Counted from the stretch's first letter, positions 8,427 to 17,460 are shown. The stretch is DNA of 64,000 nt from Rudaea sp. (GCA_031291055.1 JARLJU010000022.1:156405-220404); one strand, 5' to 3'. Notes: generated by a model from the sequence alone, not told the origin. Numbers and translations: made by a program.

Positions 8427-9191
8427 ATGATCAAGCCGCGCAAACACATTCCTGAGGAAACCTGCGCACGCGTGGGCTGTGCCGGCTGGGCTGTGCCGAA
8501 AACCGGTGCGGCAGCGTTTCCTCTCGAAGGAAGTCATCTGAAACGCTATGCGGCGCGGTTCAATTGCGTGGAAATCAATTCTTCGTTCTATCGTTCGCAC
8601 CGGCCTGCAACCTACGAGCGCTGGGCGGAGACTGTCCCGGTTTCGTTCCGGTTCTCGGTCAAGCTGCCGAGGACGATCACCCACCACGCGCGCCTGGCGG
8701 GCGTTTCCGCACAGCTTGATGCTTTTTTTGCCGGGGCGGGTGCACTCGGCGACAAACTCGGCTGGGTCTTGGTGCAGCTGCCGCCGAGTCTGCGGTTCGA
8801 GACCTCGGTGACGCAGCGATTCCTGGCAATGCTGCGGCGTCGTTACGCGGGTAGAGCGGCGATCGAACCACGCCATCCGACATGGTTCATGGCTATCGTG
8901 GACAGGCTGCTGGTCGACTACCGTGTGGCCCGGGTCGCGGCTGATCCGGCAGTCGTGCCTGCCGCCGCCGCGCCTGGCGGCGACCTGCGTGGCGCGTATT
9001 TTCGCCTGCACGGCTCACCGGAAATATACTATTCCACATACGATTCGCGCTTCCTGGCGGCCAGGGCCAAACAGGTGCGGGCACTTGCTGCGAACGGCAC
9101 GGATGTCTGGTGCATTTTTGACAACACTGCACTCGGGGCGGCGACCTCGAACGCGCTGGAGGTCATGCGAAGGCTGGTGGCTGCGACGTAG
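8427..9191 (+). CDS. DUF72 domain protein (YecE family)
   Basis: 254 residues, close to the family's usual length. Hallmarks are VGCAGW near the start, FNCVEINSSFYR, FRFSVKLPRTITH, LGWVLVQLPPSLRF and EPRHPTWF, followed by AYFRLHGSPEIYYSTYD, which ends the TIM-barrel-like fold. The family is found throughout bacteria and archaea, but its reaction is not established. It has its own candidate promoter upstream and is convergent with the YebC gene. Confidence 0.9.
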   Translation: MIKPRKHIPEETCARVGCAGWAVPKTGAAAFPLEGSHLKRYAARFNCVEINSSFYRSHRPATYERWAETVPVSFRFSVKLPRTITHHARLAGVSAQLDAFFAGAGALGDKLGWVLVQLPPSLRFETSVTQRFLAMLRRRYAGRAAIEPRHPTWFMAIVDRLLVDYRVARVAADPAVVPAAAAPGGDLRGAYFRLHGSPEIYYSTYDSRFLAARAKQVRALAANGTDVWCIFDNTALGAATSNALEVMRRLVAAT

Positions 9192-9263
9192 CGCGAAGGC
9201 CCAGAGTTGTCCATACCGGGACCGATGCGAAGATGAAAACCGGCGGGAAGCCAACCGCTGGTA

Positions 9264-9980
9264 TCAGGCCGGCAGCGCCGCGTTGTGGTAAACCTCCTGC
9301 ACGTCGTCGAGCCCTTCGAGCCAGTCGATGAGATCGCGCAGGGTTTCGGCGACTTCAGCACTGACGGCAACGCGGTTTTCCGGGCGCATCACGACATCGG
9401 CGCGCAGCGGCTTGAATCCGGCGCCGGCGAGAGCTTTCTTCACTGTCTCGAAGGATTCCTGAGAGCACAGCACGGTGCTCAATCCGGAATCGGTCTGCAC
9501 ATCATCGGCACCGGCATCCAGGGCGGCTTCGAGCAGTTTGTCCTCGGCACCCGGTTTGGCGGTGTCGAACACCAGTTCGCCCACGCGATGGAACTGGAAC
9601 GCGACAGAACCGCTGGTGCCGAGGTTGCCGCCGTGCTTGGACAAGGCATGACGCACATCGGCAACGGTGCGCTGGGTATTGTCGGTCATCGTATCGATGA
9701 TCAGCGCGACACCGGAAGGACCATAGCCTTCGTAGCGCAATTCCTGCATGTTGTCTGCGCCGTCGGCGCCGGAGCCTCGCTTGATCGCGCGCTCGATCGT
9801 GTCCTTGGTCATGTTCGCCGACAGTGCCTTGTCGATACCGGAGCGCAATCGTGCGTTGACGGACGGGTCCGCGCCGGTACGCGCGGCGATCGTGATCTCG
9901 CGGATAAGCTTGGTGAACACCTTTGCGCGCTTGGCGTCCTCGGCGTTCTTGCGACCTTCGATGCTGGGGCCTCTGCCCAT
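9264..9980 (-). CDS. yebC: YebC/PmpR family translation/transcription factor
   Basis: 238 residues from the ATG at 9980. The frame extends further upstream, but MGRGPSIEGRKNAEDAKRAK is the typical start and is preceded by AGGAAT. Family features include the basic N-terminal helix, GGNLGTSGSVAFQF in the middle domain and LLEAALDAGADDV. YebC-type proteins act in the cytosol; they were first described as transcription regulators, and recent work links them to relief of ribosome stalling at proline stretches. The usual neighbours ruvCAB are not in view, so the gene is separated from its common context. Confidence 0.95.
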   Translation of the reverse strand: MGRGPSIEGRKNAEDAKRAKVFTKLIREITIAARTGADPSVNARLRSGIDKALSANMTKDTIERAIKRGSGADGADNMQELRYEGYGPSGVALIIDTMTDNTQRTVADVRHALSKHGGNLGTSGSVAFQFHRVGELVFDTAKPGAEDKLLEAALDAGADDVQTDSGLSTVLCSQESFETVKKALAGAGFKPLRADVVMRPENRVAVSAEVAETLRDLIDWLEGLDDVQEVYHNAALPA

Positions 9981-10215
9981 ACGGATTCCTGTACTCGCGC
10001 GATGATGTAGGCGCGCATTTTCCCCCAGTCCGGCGCTCAGGCCAAGCCGGTGACCGGGAAATATCGCGTCCAATCGCCGGCTATGTTGCAGAGTGACAAT
10101 CAAAAATCGGTGTGCAGGCCATACCGGCTTGCTGCGTCAACGAGCAAATCAACCGCGGCCAGCAGACACCGGCGGCGGTCTGCAGCGCGACGGCGCTGCG
10201 GGCCGGATGCCGGCG

Positions 10216-10317
10216 CTATTTGTTTTTCTTCTTCTCGTTTTTCGCCGCCTTCTTTTCCTTCATGGTTTTTGCCGGCTTCTTCTTTTCGTCTTTCTTTGTA
10301 TTCATGCCCTTGCTCAT
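10216..10317 (-). CDS. 33-residue lysine-rich conserved small protein
   Basis: The ATG at 10317 is preceded on the minus strand by GGAGAAC at ideal spacing and encodes a 33-residue protein beginning MSKGMNTKKDEKKKPAKTMK and ending in a Lys-rich tail, with TAG at 10216-10218. About half of the residues are Lys. From memory, similar MSKGM...KKPAKTMKEK proteins recur in proteobacterial genomes, often unannotated because they are so short. The longer frame that overlaps it (10100-10351) looks like a shadow. Function is unknown; the charge suggests nucleic-acid or ribosome binding (inference). Confidence 0.7.
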   Translation of the reverse strand: MSKGMNTKKDEKKKPAKTMKEKKAAKNEKKKNK

Positions 10318-10509
10318 GATGTTCTCCGAAGCTTGAGGATTGACTGGTCACGGGTTGCAGCGGGGTCTTCGCACTGCTCCGCGCGCATGTTTTAACCCGG
10401 AACGCGGCATCTGCCTAGTGGGGGCAGGGCGACGTCAAAAAACTGCGGAATTCGCCGTGGCTGAGTTACGCTTGCTGCGCCACATCCTGCATTTGTGTGG
10501 AGGCCGCCC

Positions 10510-12174
10510 ATGAACCTGCGAACTGCTCCGGCGCGAACGAGTCTGCTGACCCTGATGCTGTCGCTCGGTGCGTGTGGCGGCGGTTCGTCCAACAGCACTC
10601 CGGCGGCGGTGTCCCCGCCACCGCCGCCTCCCTCTCCGCCACCGGTACCCGTACCCACGCTCGACCCGCAGTACCTGGCATCCGCGCCGTCGCCGTTCGT
10701 GGCCGGCTGCGATGGCGTGGCACAGGACGGCACGGTTTATCCGAATGCCGAGGTCGAGCCGTATCTGGCGATCGATCCGTTGAACCCACAACATCTGATC
10801 GGCGTGTGGCAGCAGGATCGCTGGTCCACCGGCGGCGCGCGCGGCATCATCGCCGGCGTATCGAACGACGGCGGCAAAAGCTGGACGCAGCACGCAATGC
10901 CGATGAGCCGCTGCGGCGGTGGCAACGCGATCAATGGCGGTGACTTCGAACGCGCCAGCAATGCCTGGGTGACGATCGCGCCCGATGGCACGGCCAATAT
11001 GATTGCGCTGGCGTTCAACGGGCAGCTGCTGGCGCCAGGTTCGCTCAGCGCCGTGCTGTCGAGCCGATCGAGCGACGGCGGAGCGAACTGGGGACCGGTC
11101 ACCACGTTGATTCTCGACGGCCAGAATGCTTTCGATGACAAGGATGTGATCACGGCCGATCCGGTGAATCCGCAATTCGTCTACGCGGTCTGGGACCGCC
11201 TGACCAGCGACAATACCGGCCCCAGTTATTTCACGCGCAGCACGAATGGCGGCGTCACCTGGGAAACACCGCGGGCGATCTACGATCCAGGCGTCGGCAA
11301 GCAGACCATCAGCAACGCGATCGTGGTCCTGCCCAATGGTACGGTAGTCGACATGTTCCTGGAGATTGATCCCACGCCCGCCAATGCCCTGACGTCGCAT
11401 ATTGCCGTGATTCGATCGACGGACAATGGCACGACCTGGTCTGCTCCGTTCAAGGTTGCCGACAATTTTTCCGTGGGCACGCGCGATCCCGACACGGGCG
11501 TGTCGATCCGCGACAGCGCGCTGATTCCGGAAATCGCCGTCGGCATCGGCGGCAGCCTGATCGTCGTATGGCAGGATTCGCGCTTCAGCAACGGGGCGCA
11601 CGATTCGGTCGCGCTGGCGCAATCCGGCGATGGCGGCTTTACCTGGTCAGCGCCGGTCCGCGTCAATGCCGATGCCTCGGTGCCGGCGTTTTCGCCGATG
11701 GCGCACGTCCGCAGCGACGGTCTGGTCGGCGTGAGCTACTACGATTTCCGCGACAATACGGCCAATGCTGCCTCGCTGCTCACCGACTACTGGCTGGCGC
11801 GCTCGGCCGAGGCCGTGAACTGGCAGGAAACCCAGATTGCCGGACCCTTCAACCTGGCGCTCGCACCCGTCGTCACGACACCCGGCAGCGGCTATTTTCT
11901 CGGCGACTACCAGGGGCTCATCAGCATTGGTACGCTTTTCGTGCCCCTGTTCGTGCAGACCAACAGCGGAAATGTAGCCAATCCCACCGACGTGTTTGCG
12001 GCGCCTGCTGTTTCCGTCAGCGCGATGGCAACGGCCAAGCAGGTGCGGCTGCCGGAAAACGTGACCGTGGCATTTGTCGTGACGCCGGAACTGCGCCAAC
12101 GGGTATCGCAGAATATCGCAAACGCAATGGAGCAACGTCTTCCGGGCTGGCGGCAAGCGCGACATCCGGATTGA
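10510..12174 (+). CDS. lipoprotein with five Asp-box (BNR/sialidase-like) repeats
   Basis: 554 residues from the ATG at 10510, which follows GTGGAGG. The signal peptide ends in a lipobox, LSLGAC, followed by GGGSS and a Pro-rich linker (PPPPPPSPPP), so it is probably a lipid-anchored surface protein. The rest is a beta-propeller with five Asp-boxes of the form S-x-D/N-x-G-x-x-W: NDGGKSW, SDGGANW, TNGGVTW, TDNGTTW and GDGGFTW. Asp-boxes occur in sialidases and in many non-sialidase propellers; the sialidase arginine triad cannot be confirmed here, so no enzyme activity is claimed. Confidence 0.85.
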   Translation: MNLRTAPARTSLLTLMLSLGACGGGSSNSTPAAVSPPPPPPSPPPVPVPTLDPQYLASAPSPFVAGCDGVAQDGTVYPNAEVEPYLAIDPLNPQHLIGVWQQDRWSTGGARGIIAGVSNDGGKSWTQHAMPMSRCGGGNAINGGDFERASNAWVTIAPDGTANMIALAFNGQLLAPGSLSAVLSSRSSDGGANWGPVTTLILDGQNAFDDKDVITADPVNPQFVYAVWDRLTSDNTGPSYFTRSTNGGVTWETPRAIYDPGVGKQTISNAIVVLPNGTVVDMFLEIDPTPANALTSHIAVIRSTDNGTTWSAPFKVADNFSVGTRDPDTGVSIRDSALIPEIAVGIGGSLIVVWQDSRFSNGAHDSVALAQSGDGGFTWSAPVRVNADASVPAFSPMAHVRSDGLVGVSYYDFRDNTANAASLLTDYWLARSAEAVNWQETQIAGPFNLALAPVVTTPGSGYFLGDYQGLISIGTLFVPLFVQTNSGNVANPTDVFAAPAVSVSAMATAKQVRLPENVTVAFVVTPELRQRVSQNIANAMEQRLPGWRQARHPD

Positions 12175-12192
12175 AACGTGCAGGCTGTCGAC

Positions 12193-12807
12193 ATGAATCG
12201 CCAGACTCATCGCCTGTTTTTTGCATTGCTTCCGGATCCGCCACTTGTTCCCGCACTCGCGCAGGTGGCCGACAATATCAAGGCGATGAAGCTGATCCGC
12301 GCCAGTTGGGTCGCGGCGTCGAAGTATCACATCACCCTGCATTTCCTCGGCGACTTTCCGGCGTTGCCGCCGGATATTGTCGATCGCGCGAAGGCGGCAG
12401 CGTCAAGCTTGCGCCACGCCCCATTTGATTTCGTGCTCGGCAACGTCGCAAGTTTCCGCGGCAGATTGCAGTCCCCTTGCGTGTTGCGCTGTGCACGGGA
12501 TTCAGATGTCGCTTTGCAATCATTCTGGAGCGAACTTGGCCACACGTTGATTGAACAGGGGCTTGGCGGAAACCTGGAGCGCCGGTTCACGCCGCACGTG
12601 ACCATTGCTTACGCCGACAAGACTCTGCCCGAACCGATCGCGATACAGCCGATTGTCTGGACGGCAAGCAGCTTCGTGTTGGTCGAGAGTCTGGTGGGCA
12701 AGTCGATCCACAACAGGCTGCAGACCTGGCCGCTCGATCCAGTCAGCGCGCACGCAGGCGAAAGCGCTCACGATAACCGGCCGGTGTCAGTGAAGTCTCG
12801 CGCTTGA
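12193..12807 (+). CDS. thpR: RNA 2',3'-cyclic phosphodiesterase (2H family)
   Basis: 204 residues from the ATG at 12193 (a GTG at 12178 is in frame but has no better site). The two catalytic H-x-T/S-x motifs of the 2H phosphoesterases are present: HITLHFLG and HVTIAYAD. The N-terminus RLFFALLPDP is typical of ThpR/LigT. The enzyme hydrolyses 2',3'-cyclic phosphate ends of RNA to 2'-phosphate in the cytosol. The last ~25 residues exceed the usual family end and overlap the convergent GlxA-type gene by 65 bases. Confidence 0.88.
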   Translation: MNRQTHRLFFALLPDPPLVPALAQVADNIKAMKLIRASWVAASKYHITLHFLGDFPALPPDIVDRAKAAASSLRHAPFDFVLGNVASFRGRLQSPCVLRCARDSDVALQSFWSELGHTLIEQGLGGNLERRFTPHVTIAYADKTLPEPIAIQPIVWTASSFVLVESLVGKSIHNRLQTWPLDPVSAHAGESAHDNRPVSVKSRA

Positions 12808-13750
12808 ACAGCTTGCGGAAACTCGGCACATCGCTGTAGCCGCAGCGCTCCACGACTTCATCAAAGCTCAGTTGCGTGGCCTCAAGCAGGGCCTTGGCGC
12901 GTTCGACACGAAGGTGCTGGATGTAACCGAGCGGGTTGGTGCCGAAGTGTGTGCGGAAATGCCGCAGCAGACTGCGCTCGCTCGTGCCGCAATGTTCTGC
13001 GAGCCGCGACACGCTGATCTGGTTGCGCAGTTCCTTGTCGAGGAAGTGTGAGATTTTTTCCGCGAGCGAGTGGCGCGGTTTTTCCAGCAGCGCCTGGCTT
13101 ACATACGGCGCCTGGCTTTGCCGTTCGGCATCGAGCAGCATCATGCGGCCGGTCTGCTGGGCCAGTTCCTCGCCACCGGTTTGGGCAATGAACCGGATCA
13201 CCAGCGAAAACACGGCGGTGGAGGCACCCGTGGTGATCAGATCGCCATCTTCGATCAGCAGCGCCTGTTCTTCGAGCTGCACGCGTGGAAAATGCTTGCG
13301 GAAGGAATTGGCCAGCCACCAGCTCGTTGTCGCGCGATGGCCGTCGAGCAGACCGGTCATTGCCAGCAGCCAGGTTCCGCTGCAGGTTGCCGCCAGACGC
13401 GCTCCGCGCAAATGCAACGATCGCAGCAACGCGATTTCCGGCGCGAATTCGTCGCGACGACCGAGCAGGTCGCGTGGGCGTTGGTGGTCGATTCCGGGCA
13501 CGAGCACGGCGTCGAAACGCCGGTTGCGGCCGAGTGGCTTGATCCCGCTGATCTGGATGCCTGACTCCGTGCGCACGTGGCTGGCGTCGCGCGCGTTGAA
13601 CACCACACTCTCGAAGCGCGGCGCATCGGCAGGCGAGCGGATCTGCGCAAGCCGTTGGGCGACGTGCAGCGCGTCCACCGGCCCGGCCAGACTTGACAGC
13701 ATGCAGCCATCGAAGGCGAGCAAGCCTAGGCGAAAATTTTTTCTAGTCAT
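12743..13750 (-). CDS. GlxA-family AraC-type transcriptional regulator (DJ-1/PfpI plus HTH)
   Basis: 335 residues. The N-terminal DJ-1/PfpI-like domain (about 8-190) has FRLGLLAFDGCMLSSLAGPVDAL and the nucleophile-elbow stretch ATCSGTWLLA with Cys123. The C-terminal AraC-type double helix-turn-helix (about 225-330) has ISVSRLAEHCGTSERSLLRHF and VVERCGYSDVPSFRKLFKRE. Such regulators sense small metabolites or carnitine-like ligands in other bacteria; the ligand here is unknown. Its ATG (13748-13750) overlaps the stop of the upstream secreted-protein gene (ATGACTAG), so expression is likely coupled. Its 3' end overlaps thpR convergently. Confidence 0.9.
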   Translation of the reverse strand: MTRKNFRLGLLAFDGCMLSSLAGPVDALHVAQRLAQIRSPADAPRFESVVFNARDASHVRTESGIQISGIKPLGRNRRFDAVLVPGIDHQRPRDLLGRRDEFAPEIALLRSLHLRGARLAATCSGTWLLAMTGLLDGHRATTSWWLANSFRKHFPRVQLEEQALLIEDGDLITTGASTAVFSLVIRFIAQTGGEELAQQTGRMMLLDAERQSQAPYVSQALLEKPRHSLAEKISHFLDKELRNQISVSRLAEHCGTSERSLLRHFRTHFGTNPLGYIQHLRVERAKALLEATQLSFDEVVERCGYSDVPSFRKLFKRETSLTPAGYRERFRLRAR

Positions 13751-14186
13751 CGATCATCACCGAACTCACATTGGTCCTGATCCAGTCCAGTACGACATCG
13801 GGTACGAGCAGCGTGTCGGCGCTGTCAGGACCAGCAACCCCCGAGGTGTCGCTGCATGCGCGCAATTCAAGGTGCTGCGGGAAGCCCGCGGGCAGAACAG
13901 TTGCCGAGGGAGCGACCAGCTGCGGTCGGCCAGTCGCGTCGCTGCTCACCATCCACACGCCATGCGGAACATGCACGCGGCTCGCGCATGCGGAAGCGTG
14001 ATCGGTGACATCCACGTCATCGCCCTGGATGGGCAGCAGATGCCAGTGATGCGCGCGTTGTTGCAGGGCTGCCGTGTACTGACCGCCATCGAAATAGACA
14101 GCCTGATCCTGGACGCCAGCCGCACTGATGACACCGGAACCGAGAGCGCTGCTGGCAATGAGAAAAAGCAGAGTGCGGGCAGACAT
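13743..14186 (-). CDS. small secreted protein, unknown, coupled to the GlxA-type regulator
   Basis: 147 residues. The ATG at 14186 follows GAGGAT on the minus strand. A signal peptide is evident (MSARTLLFLIASSALGSGVISAAG). The mature domain is His-rich (QQRAHHWHLLPIQ) and has two Cys (ACASRV; LRACSDT), perhaps one disulfide. It ends in a hydrophilic helix. No family is recognised. Its stop overlaps the start of the AraC/GlxA-type gene by 8 bases, an operon arrangement that pairs an exported protein with a regulator. Confidence 0.65.
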   Translation of the reverse strand: MSARTLLFLIASSALGSGVISAAGVQDQAVYFDGGQYTAALQQRAHHWHLLPIQGDDVDVTDHASACASRVHVPHGVWMVSSDATGRPQLVAPSATVLPAGFPQHLELRACSDTSGVAGPDSADTLLVPDVVLDWIRTNVSSVMIDD

Positions 14187-14406
14187 GACCGTATCCTCGA
14201 AGCATGGGCCGCTTGGCCCGGGTGCATGCAGTCTGTGCCCCGGAGCTTAATGGTTGCAGTGGCGGAAATACTATATTTATGGCGGAATCGGACAAAGCTG
14301 CCGCACTGCATCGGTGAAATACCGTCTTTCGTGACGAAGGCAACGTTCGCTGCCGGCTGATGTCGCTAGGCTTCGCTCGGGGGGCGATTGCCGTGAGGTG
14401 TCTGCG

Positions 14407-15588
14407 ATGGCCATGAGCAACCTCGGACTGAAGGCCGCGATCGCAGCGTGCCTTGCAATCCCGGCCACAGCGAATGCGCAGTTCAATGACTGCACGCTTG
14501 CCAACAGTCCGCTGCAAACCGGGGCCGATCCGATCAACCATGTGCGACTGGCGCTGCGCCAGGACGGCCGCCCGGTGCTGGCCTACAGCAATGCTGTACA
14601 CAACAACGCCTCGCTGTATTTTTATGATTGTGCCAATCCCACCTGCAGTGCCGGACAATCGGTATACCTGGATACATCGAGCAATTATTTCGGTTCGTCG
14701 GGCATCGTGATCCGCGCGGATGGTCGTCCTGCCGTCGTGGCGAGCTATTTTGGCGGCGTGCGTTTTTACGATTGCGCCGATGCCGATTGCGGCAGCGTGA
14801 CCGTCGTCGATATCCGCCCCACGGCAAGCGCGATTCTCAGCGACATTCCGATCGCGTTGCAGCAGAACGGCAATCCTGTCGTGCTCTATGTCGATGGCGT
14901 GACCAGCGCGCGGCCGCTTTATCTGATCGCGCATTTCTGCACCGACGCGGGCTGCGTTGCCGCGGGGAGCGAGGCAGTATTGGCGATACCGCCGGCGATG
15001 TCCGGCTTCGGGGCGTTGTCGCTTGCCGTCGGCAGCGATGGCGACCCCGCCGCCACTTACCTGACCAGCGAAGGCGCGAGCAACCTGAACAACTACGATC
15101 TGGCACGCTGCGGCGATTCCATGTGCATGTCGGTGACGAACACGCAGATTTCTGCGCCGGTCGGTACCTCGACACCGGCGTTCACTGCGCTCGCGATCCG
15201 CAGCGATCAGCGCCCGCTGGCGCTCGACAATCAGGCCAGCAACACCGCCTTGCTCGACTGCACCACGAGCGATTGCACCGCGGTCGTCAACCGCCTGCTG
15301 CCGCCAAGCGCGGTCGGCCAGCCGATGGGCTTGAAACTGCTGCCCGGCGATCTGCCTGCGTTTGCCTTGTTCAATCCCTCGATGGTTGGTGCGTTCGCAT
15401 GCACTGATGCCACGTGTTCGGGCGGCGCTTCGCTGCAGACGACTTCCCCCACAACGAGCATCATCGATGCCGATTTTGCCGTCGACTCCAGTCCGCACCC
15501 GGCGATCGCGTATATCGATGCCGGCACCAGCGATCTGGCTATCGCCGGTTGTTACGCCGACCTGGTCTTTGCCAACGGTTTCGAGTGA
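14407..15588 (+). CDS. secreted repeat protein with FANGFE tail
   Basis: 393 residues from the ATG at 14407, which has GAGGTG (14395-14400) six bases upstream; a GTG at 14398 would overlap that site. Signal peptide MAMSNLGLKAAIAACLAIPATANA. The mature protein repeats a unit of about 50 residues built as LALRQDGRPVLAYS...LYFYDCANPTCS. Each unit has a D-G-x-P-x-x-x-Y strand and a C-x3-5-C pair, which suggests a beta-propeller stabilised by disulfides. It ends DLVFANGFE, the tail shared with the proteins at 295 and 26002. Exported; function unknown. Confidence 0.78.
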   Translation: MAMSNLGLKAAIAACLAIPATANAQFNDCTLANSPLQTGADPINHVRLALRQDGRPVLAYSNAVHNNASLYFYDCANPTCSAGQSVYLDTSSNYFGSSGIVIRADGRPAVVASYFGGVRFYDCADADCGSVTVVDIRPTASAILSDIPIALQQNGNPVVLYVDGVTSARPLYLIAHFCTDAGCVAAGSEAVLAIPPAMSGFGALSLAVGSDGDPAATYLTSEGASNLNNYDLARCGDSMCMSVTNTQISAPVGTSTPAFTALAIRSDQRPLALDNQASNTALLDCTTSDCTAVVNRLLPPSAVGQPMGLKLLPGDLPAFALFNPSMVGAFACTDATCSGGASLQTTSPTTSIIDADFAVDSSPHPAIAYIDAGTSDLAIAGCYADLVFANGFE

Positions 15589-15724
15589 GCCTGCACTTTT
15601 TTTGTGAAAGCGCGGGACAACCGTTCCGTTCGTGCCGCGCAACGACTGGAACCCTGTGGTCCTGAGCATAAGGTCATTCAGCGCCGCGTCGTTTATGATC
15701 CGCTGAGGCTCATCGGGATCAGGC

Positions 15725-16405
15725 ATGGCAGCGAGCGGTGCAAAGGGCAGTCGCAAGTCAGGTGTGTGGCGGCTGATCCGTCACCTGCGCCTTCGTCCCC
15801 GGTTCAGTGCATCGGCGGCAATTTTTCTTGCACTCGCCGGTGCCTTTGTCGCCGCTGGCATGCGTCCGTCGCGGAGCCTGTTGCTGGCGTTCGATATCGC
15901 CGCGGCGATATTCCTCGTGGCAACGGGCGTGATGTTCACGCAGGTCGGACCGGAGCGGATTCGTTCGATAGCGGCTGAACAGGACGAGGGACGCTGGGGA
16001 TTCCTGTGGAGCGGTGTCGTCGTTTCGCTCATCGCGCTCGTGGCGCTCAGCGTGGAATTGGACGCAAGCAAGGGAGGCAGCCTGGTCGAGATCGGGTTGG
16101 CGGCAACCAGCCTTCTGCTCTCCTGGCTGTTCATGAACACGGTGTTCGCCTTGCACTATGCGCACGCCTTCTACCGCGAAGGCGTGCGCGGCAAGGCACG
16201 GCTGGAGTTCCCAGGCACGGATGAACCGGACTATTGGGACTTCGCGTATTTCGCCGCCGTCATCGGCATGACGTTCCAGGTATCGGATGTGCAGATCACT
16301 GACCGTTCGATACGGCATGTCGCGCTGGCACAAAGCATCATCGCGTTCTTCTTCAACGTGATCATCATTGCGCTCAGCGTCAACGTGGTTGCCGGCCGCG
16401 CCTGA
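15725..16405 (+). CDS. DUF1345 inner-membrane protein
   Basis: 226 residues with about five hydrophobic helices: AAIFLALAGAFVAAGM, LLLAFDIAAAIFLVATGVMF, FLWSGVVVSLIALVAL, LAATSLLLSWLFMNTVFAL, and the C-terminal IIAFFFNVIIIALSVNVVAG. The signature FPGTDEPDYWDFAYFAAVIG, followed by MTFQVSDVQ, is diagnostic of DUF1345. Function is unknown. Its last 175 bases are overlapped antisense by the open tail of the broken methyltransferase frame. Confidence 0.88.
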   Translation: MAASGAKGSRKSGVWRLIRHLRLRPRFSASAAIFLALAGAFVAAGMRPSRSLLLAFDIAAAIFLVATGVMFTQVGPERIRSIAAEQDEGRWGFLWSGVVVSLIALVALSVELDASKGGSLVEIGLAATSLLLSWLFMNTVFALHYAHAFYREGVRGKARLEFPGTDEPDYWDFAYFAAVIGMTFQVSDVQITDRSIRHVALAQSIIAFFFNVIIIALSVNVVAGRA

Positions 16406-16878
16406 TCCCCGGCGTGTGCCGGCACCGGATGCGGCCGCGAAGCTTTTTTGATGCGGATGACCGGCTTGAGCACGCGATCGATTTCGTCGAGTACCAGTGC
16501 AAAATTCGGTACCGCCTGCGACATAGGCAGGCACACGACCAGATCGAAATGGGCGTCGGCGAGTGTCAGCGCGAAGGCATCGCCTACCTCGTCCGCCACG
16601 CGCCCGCCGAAAGCTGCGCTGTCGCGACGCGCGATGGCGAGATTTCCTTCGAGGATGTCGATGCCGACAATGTGCGCTTGTGGATAATGCAGCGCCAGGC
16701 GGCGGGTGATTTCACCGGTGCCGCAGCCCAGATCGAGAATGCGAAGGTCGCCGCCGAGACCATAGCGTGCGAACAGCGGATGCTCCTGCGGCCAGATGGC
16801 AAGCGCCTGGAGCGCAAGATTGCGCGCCATCGATTCGTCGCCCATCTGCACGGCCTGGGGATTGCGGTCGGCGCTCAT
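16231..16878 (-). pseudogene. SAM-dependent methyltransferase truncated at its 3' end
   Basis: The first ~139 residues (16878 down to about 16461) form the N-terminal half of a class I methyltransferase: ILDLGCGTGEITRR (motif I, 47-60), VGIDILEGNL (motif II), VGDAF, and FDLVVC followed by LDEIDRVLKP. After this point, where one expects GG and the last strands of the fold, the frame runs into non-homologous residues that are antisense to the end of the DUF1345 gene. The missing third would include the substrate part, so the product is probably inactive. The start at 16878 looks normal. Confidence 0.65.
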
Positions 16879-16911
16879 GAGCCGCCGTGCACCGTGGTTT
16901 GCGTAGCAGGC

Positions 16912-17280
16912 TCAGCCTATGAAGAACGCATTGAGCTTGTTGCCGTCCAGATCGCGGAAATAACCGGCATAGAAACCTTCGCCGCGCGGACCGGGAGCGC
17001 CTTCGTCGGTGCCGCCCAGTTCCATTGCCTTCTTGTGCAGGGCATCGACCTTGTCGCGGCTGTCCACGACCAGTGCAATCATGGTCCCGTTGCCCACGGT
17101 CGCGGGTTTGCCGTTGTGCGGCTTGATCACTCCCAGTCCCGGTGTGGTCGGAGACACTGTCCAGGCGATGAATTTATCCGATTCCATCCAGCGCTTGGCG
17201 CCTATCGTGCCCAGCAGGGCATCGTAAAACTTGGCGGCGCGGGGAAGGTCGTTGGTGCCAAGAGTCGCGTAACCGATCAT
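16912..17280 (-). CDS. VOC-family (glyoxalase/dioxygenase fold) protein
   Basis: 122 residues from the ATG at 17280, which is preceded by GGAGAA; the frame upstream of it has no good site. Two beta-alpha-beta-beta-beta modules are visible: IGYATLGTNDLPRAAKFYDA with its FIAWTVSP strand, and TMIALVVDSRDKVDALHKKA with GFYAGYFRDLDGNKLNAFF. The final D-x-x-G-N-K-L-x-x-F matches the metal-ligand strand of this superfamily. Members include glyoxalases and antibiotic-binding proteins; the role here is not determined. Single gene. Confidence 0.85.
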   Translation of the reverse strand: MIGYATLGTNDLPRAAKFYDALLGTIGAKRWMESDKFIAWTVSPTTPGLGVIKPHNGKPATVGNGTMIALVVDSRDKVDALHKKAMELGGTDEGAPGPRGEGFYAGYFRDLDGNKLNAFFIG

Positions 17281-17460
17281 CGGATTCTCCGGGGACAAAA
17301 GCCGCCGCAGCATTCCATGAGTTTGCGGCGAAGTAAAGGCGCGCAAAGGTGGCCGCCCGCGAAGCCTTTCCGCACGCCAGGCAAGAACCTTTCACTTCCT
17401 GGCTCGTTGCCCGCGTCTCGCGGAAAGTCTTTCGCGAAATTCGCCAGTGACCAGTGCGAC

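Noticed and set aside
14253..14277. TTGCAG and TATATT upstream of the secreted protein at 14407
   Set aside because: The spacing of 12 bases is too short for a sigma-70 promoter, and it lies over 100 bases from the start.
15594..15604. T7 run just after the gene ending at 15588
   Set aside because: No stable hairpin precedes it, so it is not called a terminator.
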